Shown piece after piece: positions 1 to 6,787 of a stretch of DNA of 15,365 nt. A model generated the notes under the pieces. The model saw only the letters and a list, made by a program, of their open reading frames with translations, did not search any database and had not been told where the DNA came from. The translations under genes and the position numbers were made by a program. Location: contig CALSCQ010002329.1 in NCBI GenBank assembly GCA_943704525.1, positions 1 through 15,365 on the forward strand, read 5' to 3'. Each line of letters opens with the position of its first letter. The stretch's first letter is position 1. The stretch comes from Pigoraptor vietnamica. Lineage: Eukaryota > Opisthokonta > Filasterea.

Positions 1-2
1 GG

Positions 3-4
<2 letters not shown>

Positions 5-58
<54 letters not shown>
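5..58. repeat. (GA)27 microsatellite within a TMEM94-like intron
   Basis: An uninterrupted GA dinucleotide tract of about 27 copies follows five G residues at the window edge. On the minus strand it reads (TC)n and lies downstream of the last recognisable exon of the TMEM94-like gene, after the donor at 128-123, so it is most simply an intronic pyrimidine tract. The next acceptor would lie outside the window. Tract length in an assembly is often unreliable. Confidence 0.95.
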
Positions 59-61
<3 letters not shown>

Positions 62-128
62 AAACATTTGTGGAAACCCGCTGTGACATCAAAACAATGA
101 GCAGGACAAGGAGGCCACAGTTCCACAC

Positions 129-3100
129 CCGTGAAATCAAGGACGGCCTTGCGCTCGTCGGGACCGAACGAGACCACATCACTGCCCGTCCAAAACTCGG
201 AGCAGTGGCTGAGAACGAGCGCCGGCGTGCCCTCCGTGAGAAGTTGCATGCCTGCACACAACGCGGCATCCGTCAGGACGGTGCGGCGCAAATGCGAGCG
301 CGCCACAAGCGCACACACCGTCGTGTTCGGGTGCCGTGATGAGCAGTGACATCATGTGGGGCACCACGGAATCGGAGGTGGACGCGACGGGGTCGAACGC
401 GAGGCTCACGGGCCGTGGGATGGCGCCCTCGACAGTGAGGTGGTCGCGGTGCCGCTCAGTGCCCACTGTCTTGGACGCCGACTTGCTCTGCTGCTCCTGC
501 TGTGCGTACGAGACGGACGGGGCAAAGGACACGACATGCGCGCGCGTCTCAAATCGGGACGTCGCTCCTGTCCGCGAAAGCACATGTCCGTCACAAACAT
601 GTGAGAACCGCCGCAAGAACAGCGCACAAGACAAGTGAGTTCGCACCTTCCTCAAACCCGATTTCGACCCCAAGCATGCATAGGCACCACCGGCGCGCGT
701 CCGGCGTCACGCGCGTCCAGCGGCCCATCATGGCCGGAGGAAGGACCGCCGATTTCGGGCTGTCGGCCAGATCAAACCCGACCCTGCTCGCGGTCCCCTC
801 CCCATGCGGCGACGTCCCCTTCGCCTCGTGGGCTCGCACGGCCGACGGAGACGAACTGCGCTGTTCGCGATCGTGCGCACCAGGGGAACTAACGCGGGCG
901 CGACTGTCTGCGGCGGCTTCCTCAGCGCACAGGCGCCCAAGTTCACGAAGCTCGATGTGGCGGGAGCGATCCGCCATCGCTGCAGCCGTGTGCGGGACGC
1001 GACAGGACGAGCTGACGAGCGCGTTGAGGCCCACGGGCTTGAGCGACAGCAGAAAACGCTCCCAGTTGACCTCCTGGAACCGCAGCCCGCTGCGCTTTGA
1101 GGGATCCAGGGAGACGTCGAGTACGTGCGCCGCCACACGGTCCGTCTCTTCCGACGGCCAGACGGCGATCGCGGGTGCCCCTTGTGCGGCGTCCCCAGGT
1201 GGCGGCTGTCACACGAAGGGACACGGGAAGTCAGAGGCGAAGTTGAACGCCCACAAAACACAAACACAACAGAGTGCCATGCAAGGCCGTCCGCACAGCA
1301 GAACACAGGGCACGGCCATCACCTGCTCGGACGGGGCCTCTGCCGCGGCCACCGGCGCCGCGTCTGCAGCCTCGCGAGTGAAAACGAGCAGCTTCTCAAC
1401 GGACGGCATCGGCAGTGACAGCACGCCCTCCTTGTCCGTCGCGCAGAAGATTGTGACGGTGCTTAGCGCGAAGAAGGGATTTGCGGACCGCCAAAGCGAG
1501 CCGTCACACGCGCCGAGAAGGCGCCACATGCGCCGTGCGACATCACGCCAGGGAATGGACGCCGCCACTGCACACGAGTGAATTAAGAGATCAGAACACA
1601 TCGCGCAACGCAGATCGAGCTGCCAACGGGCCCATCGAACACATGACGAAGGAGCGACCGCACGCACCGTGGCCATGCCCGTCATCGACATCCACATCGC
1701 GCATCTCGACCGACACAGTCGACTCCGAGCGCGAGAGCCGCCGGAAGTGCGCGAGCAGCTCCATGACACGCGCGGCGCCATACGCCGACAACGCGAGCCA
1801 CAGCACAGGGACAGTGAGGGGCAGGAGGGGAATGGCGGCGTACACCTGCAGCACGAGAAACATCTCCATCCACCCGCCCACGTCGTCACGTATGACCCCA
1901 AAGCGCACCGCGTTTGCGACGAGCGCAAGCACCACGCCGAGGGGCAGCATGATGCGCAGGCCAATGTCCCAGACGACGCGGTCGATTTCCTTCTGTGCGC
2001 GCGGCTTTGGGCGGCGAATCGAAGAAAAGAGAAGACCCCGCACAAACGCCTCCGAGGGCGACTCGGCGACGCGGAAGCGAAATCGCGCCATGCCGGTGCA
2101 CTCGACCGGCTGCGCAAGCAGGCGCGAGGTTTACCCCACGAGTCGTCAACTGCTGATCCATTTACCCGCCCAGCGACTCACTGTTGCAGCGCTAGAAAAA
2201 AAAAAAGTACGCGCAAGCGCACACGCGAGTGACAGTTGCGGCCCTCTCACCTCCGTCGGTTGCGAAACAGCGGCGGCCGCATTGCCGTGCGCAATCGCCG
2301 CGTGGACAAAGACTTCGCCGCGCTGGAGCTCAAGGCCGCGCAGGCGCTCCGGCGTCTCCTCGCCCGCACTGTGAATGAGAGTGAGTGAGGGATTGCTTCA
2401 CACTTCGCTCAACAGCAGCCCAAATCGCCCCTGCAAATACGCCCTAATACGAAGCAGTAAGTTCAAAGCGGCACAGGTACGCACCGGGCAGGCCCAACGA
2501 GCGCCATGCGCGCCGGTGCAAGCTCCCCGGACGACAAGAAGACGACGTCGCCCGCGGCCAAGAGGGCGGTTGGGACGCGCACGAGATGGCCGTCACGGAG
2601 CGCGTCCACGGCATCGACCGACGGGGAGGGCGGTGTCATGTGGTCCACCATCGCAAGGAGATGCAGGTCGCCGGCATCGCCGTGCCGAACGACCTCTGCG
2701 AGAGGCAAAGTGGGTTTGAGGGGCGGTTGGGAGGGGGCGATCCCATCGATCGAGCAACGACTTCGTTAAGGAGCATGCGTGCAAAGCCAACTACGCGGCG
2801 CCGGGTATCACACTGCTCCAGCCCACCATCGATGCGCCCGACCCACGCGCGCACTTTCGACGCAGGCTCAGCCGTTCGAAGACGGTCGTGCCTATGTGCG
2901 CACAGCATAGAGAGCGGCGTTGCGATTAATTTCCAAAAGCAGACACAACTGCAACGCACAAATTCCCACAGGCAGCCATGCGACGGGCCCTCGTATGCAC
3001 ATCAGCAGCGCGCACACACACAGGGACAGCAACCAACGAAACGAGAACTAATGCGACAGCACCTGAGTTCCAGAAAGGCGTTCAACGCCGCAATCGCGAG

Positions 3101-3475
3101 GAGAAGCGCGGCCTCTGCAAACGCAACGCCCGCGCCGTAGTTGTCTCCGCCGGACCCCTCCGTCTCGCCCACTCCCGCGTACGCCAGCAGCAGCGCAGCA
3201 CACGCGAGTGTGAGCAAGAAAGGCACCACCCAGCGCACAGGACGCCGGCGGGGCTGCGCGTCCCACTCGGCCAGCGCGCGACGCACCCCAGCGGCTATCC
3301 GCACACACGCTGCGTGCGTCGTAAGCCCCCCCGTGCCATCGCCATCCGCAGAGTCCCCCTTGGTGGGCGAGTGCACACCCGGCGCAGCGGCGGTGCTATC
3401 GGCGGACGAGGCGGCGTCTGCCCCTTGCGCTGGGCGCACGTCGCGCAGCTCAATCTCTTCCGCCGGCGGTGTCAT
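129..3475 (-). CDS. TMEM94: TMEM94-like (ERMA-like) degenerate P-type ATPase, N-terminal part, 9 exons, continues off the left edge
   Basis: Spliced minus-strand gene. Exons: 3475-3063, 2891-2827, 2695-2485, 2368-2251, 2109-1668, 1567-1323, 1205-647, 567-319, 251-129. All eight internal introns (67-171 bp) are GT-AG and phase-consistent, giving 808 residues. Start: the only in-frame ATG before the conserved part, at 3475. Visible: paired membrane segments near residues 81-101 and 115-136; an actuator-like block with RDGHLV (193-198) and AAGDVVFL; a second membrane pair at about 321-339 and 350-380 (PLLPLTVPVLW); FFALSTVTIF then DKEGVLS (D461), where active P-type pumps have DKTGT; SLKPVGLN (552-559); VVPHMMSLL near 750; and a cysteine/tryptophan block (HCSEFW, ERKAVLDF) in the last exon. 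Order and spacing match animal TMEM94, including its DKQG-type site. TMEM94 is an ER membrane protein linked to magnesium handling; its pump activity is debated. The window holds roughly 55-60% of a typical protein. The C-terminal membrane domain is missing. Confidence 0.85.
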
Positions 3476-3772
3476 CGCGCGTGCTCGGCGCAACCGCACA
3501 CACTGAGCGGTCGTTTCACATTACCCGAACACGCATAAAGAAGCCACGGGGTACAGCATGTGCTCAGCGGCGCAGAGAGCACACACGCGCACGCAAAAAA
3601 GAAACTGTTTCGTTCGGAGTGTGTTCGAATTGTGCACCGACCAAACAGTGCCGCGCGCCAAATGCGGCACGTGACTGCATCATGCACGCGGCTCGACGCG
3701 CGCAACAAGGGCACTCATGAGCCGCTCAAACGGCATCCAGGGGGAGGGAACGCAGGGAAGTTCGGAGCGACA
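3476..3772. promoter_or_regulatory. Intergenic region between divergent start codons (likely bidirectional promoter)
   Basis: The 297 bp between the TMEM94-like ATG (3475, minus) and the CUSTOS-like ATG (3773, plus) hold no convincing coding exon and must carry the 5' leaders and promoters of both genes. Visible elements are an E-box CACGTG at 3668-3673 followed by AC, a weak TATA-like CATAAAG near 3533-3539, and an A-rich patch near 3594-3603. An ATG at 3717 opens an overlapping upstream frame. That the promoter is shared is inferred from spacing only. Confidence 0.55.
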
Positions 3773-5294
3773 ATGGCCGCAGCCATGCGCAGCAGAAAGG
3801 ACTCGTCGTCCAGGTGGGTTGTCCCCGCCACACGCGCCGCAGCCACGCAAGCCACAGTTGCACGCTCGCTGCCAGCGCACCGTTCCGCTTCGCAATGCTT
3901 CATCGCCCATTGGGGTCTCAGTTCCCCATGACTGCCACGAGCTGAGGTCCATTCCGCTTAATGCGTTTCTCTGTGAGCGCGTGAATGGCGATCGTCTAAA
4001 GTCGCGCGTGCGTCCGACAGCGAGGACGCGGACGAGCGCCGCCGACGCCTTCTCGAGGCCTCGGTTGGTGCGGCGTCGGTCGTGGCTGAGGCCCGCGCCA
4101 ACGTTGCACCGGCGACGGGGAATGCACGCTCTGGTGGCAGCTCTGCGCTCTCCCGCCCGTCGTTGCGTGCGGCCATCTTCGATGACGACGATGATGATGG
4201 CGCGTTGGACGCTGCCGCACGCGAGCGTCGCCGCGAGCACGAGGAGTTCCAGCGACACGCGGCCCTTCGCCTCAACGCGTACCTGGACGGTGTCGTGGGT
4301 GCGGCTGTCGCCGACGGTGTGTGGAAGCCGGACTGGCGAGCGCACAACGGTGGGTTTTCGCCGGAGCATTGGTGTCACGTGGAATTCCGCAATGCAGGGT
4401 TGCCAGCATTAATATTCACCCGCGGCGCAGACCGACCGCGCGACATCGTGCGGCTGTTCTCGCACGCGGCACCCCTTGCGCTGGCGCTGGATGAGAACGA
4501 CGACGCGGCAGTGCGTGCGCACAATGCAGCGGCGAAGAAGGCGCGAATCAGCGGGGGCGTTGGAGCTGTGGGACGGCGAGGCGGGTGGGTGGGCGATGCG
4601 CTTGCGAGGGGACAGTTCACTCCTCCGCCTCTTGCTTTGCTCCTTCCGCCGGTCCGTGCGGCTGTCCTGTGACTGAGTCGCGTCACTTGCGCAGCAGTTC
4701 CGACGACGACAGCGATGATCAGCGTCGTGCAATGCTGAAAGAAAGCAGCGTGTCTGGCAGCCAGATTATGGCGGTGCGTCGAATCCTTGTCAAGGACTGC
4801 ATACGGGTTCTAGCTCTCATTTGCTCTTGCTCTTGCTCGCCTTTCTCACCGTGCGTCCCTTCGTGTGGTTTTGCTTGTAGGCTGGGGTAGCCTCTTCGGT
4901 GCGCCCAAGGACTGTGCTGTCGGCGAACGAGGTGTTGCTCAGTGGGACAAATGGTATGGCTGGGAACGGTGGCCGGCCGACAGTTGTCGTGACCGTCGAG
5001 AGGAGCTCGAAGAAAAAAGACGGCGGCGCCAAGGGAGAGGAAGGCGCGGGAAGGGCGAAGGCTGAGCAAACGAGTGGCGATTCGCTGAGAATGGAGGGCG
5101 TGGAGCGAAGGGATGCGAGTGGGCGCAAGGGGCACAAATCGAGGGAGAAAGAAAAGAAGAAGACGAAGGAGAGGTCGGAGAGGGGCGGCAAGGAATCGGG
5201 CGGACATAGCAGTGGGGCGGATGCGGCTCGCAAGCGAAAGGATCCAAACGCCACCCTTTCGGACGAGAAGAAATCGAAGCGCAGGAAAGAATAA
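3773..5294 (+). CDS. CUSTOS: CUSTOS-like nuclear protein, 4-5 exons
   Basis: Exons: 3773-3813, 4021-4349, 4431-4584, 4695-4773, 4881-5294 (TAA), giving 338 residues. The 81-bp intron 4350-4430 (GTGGGT...CGCAG) keeps frame, so without it the protein is 365 residues. The first two exons join across codon AG|C to make an SSSSEDADERRRRLLEASV-type block. A second copy of this motif (SSDDDSDDQRRAMLKESSV) lies at about residues 176-194. Between them are PSLR (60-63), six aspartates (68-73), a helix EEFQRHAALRLNAYLD and a short VRLF block. The C-terminal 100 residues are rich in Lys, Arg, Ser and Glu. Human CUSTOS (C12orf43), a nuclear protein implicated in Wnt signalling, has the same order: two acidic-serine/RR...REAAVSAS motifs, PSLR, a PEF...KKLGALLD helix, GFRLFF, and a Lys-rich tail. 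The start is the first ATG whose donor (CCAG|GTGGGT) gives the right phase. Function is inferred from homology only. Confidence 0.72.
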
Positions 5295-5305
5295 GGCATG
5301 GCCCT

Positions 5306-5308
<3 letters not shown>

Positions 5309-5346
<38 letters not shown>
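5309..5346. repeat. (TG)19 microsatellite
   Basis: An uninterrupted TG dinucleotide tract begins about 15 bp after the CUSTOS-like stop codon and grades into GTGC repeats. It lies in the 3' flank or 3' UTR of that gene. Long open frames that read through it are artefacts of the dinucleotide repeat. Confidence 0.95.
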
Positions 5347-5350
<4 letters not shown>

Positions 5351-5356
5351 CGTGTG

Positions 5357-5447
5357 TGCGTGCGTGCGTACGTGTGGTGTGCCCCCCACCATCGTTTTCC
5401 CTTGCGTGCGTGCGTACGTGTGGTGTGCCCCCACCATCGTTTTCCCT
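5357..5447. repeat. Tandem duplication, 46/45-bp units
   Basis: Copy 1 (5357-5402) and copy 2 (5403-5447) are identical except for one C in the C-run (six versus five). Each begins TGCGTGCGTGCGTACGTG and ends CACCATCGTTTTCCCT. It adjoins the TG tract, so slippage or local duplication is the likely origin. Confidence 0.93.
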
Positions 5448-5911
5448 CCCGCATTGCTTACGGGGCTTCCGCCTCTCGTCCCAGCACATTTCATTGTTCT
5501 CTGTTCTATCAAGGGGACATCTGACCGTGCTGGAACGGTGGCGTTCCTGGGTCGGTTTTTGCTGTCGTTCGGTGACGCGACTTGAAGATAGCCCTACGCA
5601 ACGCCTCGTTGTTGCAGCGATTCTCGCCTTTATCCGCTGGCTCCAGGTACCAAATCGCGTGTCTCGATGGGCACTAAGTAGAGTGGCACGGCCCGACCCT
5701 CAAAGACAGGCGCTTGCCATCGATTGTGGCCGGTGGTATTGGCTCGAAAGTAAAGGGCTTTGCGTGCTACGTGTGCTTCTCGCAACGTGCGCTCACTCGT
5801 TGGCGCACTCGAGCGCTGCCCGCACACAGTCTCGCGTGCTTTTCGCTGCGTGCGCGGAGTTTGTACGTACAGACTTCAGCGTTCACTGTTCAGGCGCGTC
5901 TCCCCACGCCG

Positions 5912-5962
5912 TGCGTCTCTAAAGTTTCGCCTTGAGTTCATGCGTCTTTAAAGTTTTGCCTT
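5912..5962. repeat. Short direct repeat, 22-bp copies spaced 29 bp
   Basis: TGCGTCTCTAAAGTTTCGCC plus TT at 5912-5933 recurs with two substitutions at 5941-5962. No coding or RNA role is apparent. Confidence 0.75.
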
Positions 5963-6207
5963 CACGCAAGCACCGTCGCTTACTGCTCTTCTCGCAACGC
6001 CACCACAGCCCGCGCTATTTTGTTTCGTTGCTGTTTACTTACAATAGCCCAGACTTCAGTTAAGGTACCTTTTAAGTTCCTCAACCGGACTGAGTTCTCG
6101 CCGGCACCTGTCCCACACTACGTCAGATGTGCTTTGCGCTACTTCAGTTGTGCTCGGCAGCGTCACTGGCCTCACTGCAGCCGCCGGCGCCAGCCAGACA
6201 AGTGCCA

Positions 6208-6288
6208 GTGAGCGGCCGGACCGACTGAGCGCGGCCGCGTGCGGCGCCCGGCGGCCTGGGACCCGCCGTCCAACCGTCGGCCGCTCAC
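6208..6288. repeat. GC-rich inverted repeat (11-bp perfect arms)
   Basis: GTGAGCGGCCG at 6208-6218 is the exact reverse complement of CGGCCGCTCAC at 6278-6288, with 59 bp of GC-rich sequence between. It lies about 500 bp upstream of the ATPase start, in a segment that also carries GGCCGGCC at 6310-6317 and 6333-6340. It could be a CpG-rich promoter feature or chance in GC-rich DNA. Confidence 0.5.
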
Positions 6289-6659
6289 CGAGTGGCGTGT
6301 GCATTCAGTGGCCGGCCGCGGGGGCGTTGTGTGGCCGGCCACCATCAGTTTCAGACCGCGCCGGCCAGTCGCTGTCGGGGTCAGTCCGGTTCGGACAGTT
6401 TTTCCGATGATGTGGTTTGAATTTTCCGCAGTCGTGCCCTGGAACTTACGTTCCTTGCGTTCGAATATTTTTCCGAAATGTGTGGGTGGCATTATTATTA
6501 TTTATTTATGTATGCCGTGTTCTATGGAATCCGATTCTCGGCCCGGGCAACGCGAGACATCGCGAGACATCGTCACCACTGACCAAAACACGCACCCCCT
6601 TCCGTGCCGACCCTGAATCCTCATAGAACGGCCGTGCACTTCACTATTCAGAAGCCGTC

Positions 6660-6787
6660 TTCGAGTCTACTATAATCCGATCGGGCCACGGGTGCGCGGC
6701 CGTGCGAGTTCAGTGAGATTGTAGCACACGGGCGGCCCGTCTCGAGGTCAGTGCTGCTGCGACCGACCACTTCAGTGGACTGCGACC
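6660..6787 (+). promoter_or_regulatory. Candidate proximal promoter / 5' leader of the ATPase gene
   Basis: A TATA-like CTACTATAATCC lies at about 6667-6678, roughly 110 bp upstream of the ATG. The start codon itself sits in a good context (GCGACCATGG). GTTCAGTG, GTCAGTG and TTCAGTGG recur in this leader. No transcript evidence is available, so the assignment rests on position and resemblance. Confidence 0.35.

Larger units (their letters stand above)
5295..6787. other. Intergenic region without a recognisable gene
   Basis: About 1.5 kb between the CUSTOS-like stop and the ATPase start. The open frames here are short or run through the TG tract, and none shows a recognisable domain or splice-linked continuation. 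The content is the (TG)n tract, a tandem duplication at 5357-5447, a 29-bp-spaced direct repeat at 5912-5962, a very GC-rich segment at about 6175-6400 with GGCCGGCC palindromes, an ATT/TTTA-rich patch at about 6490-6512, and the proximal upstream region of the ATPase gene. Confidence 0.7.

Noticed and set aside
59-122. Possible further TMEM94-like exon between an AG near 83-84 and the GA tract.
   Set aside because: After the donor at 128-123 the minus-strand reading (GFHKCFH then Leu-Ser from TC repeats) shows no TMEM94 similarity. The segment is better read as intron.
502-1581. A 359-codon plus-strand open frame, the longest single frame in the window.
   Set aside because: It lies antisense to TMEM94-like exons 6-8. 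Its composition (Arg, Ser, Thr, Ala-rich without domains) is that of a shadow of a GC-rich gene, and it crosses introns without any splice logic.
1481-2374. A 297-codon plus-strand open frame.
   Set aside because: Antisense to TMEM94-like exons 4-6, including two membrane segments that are clearly coding on the minus strand.
4817-5512. A 231-codon minus-strand frame with Thr-His repeats.
   Set aside because: Antisense to the CUSTOS-like last exon and the TG tract. The Thr-His run is the (CA)n translation.
5312-5922. Frames translating the TG tract into Cys-Val repeats, extending to 5922.
   Set aside because: Dinucleotide repeats stay open in several frames. The downstream part has no recognisable domain and no supporting splice structure.
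6670-6675. TATAAT resembling a bacterial -10 box.
   Set aside because: The surrounding genes are spliceosomal-intron-bearing eukaryotic genes. No -35 element or ribosome binding site accompanies it.
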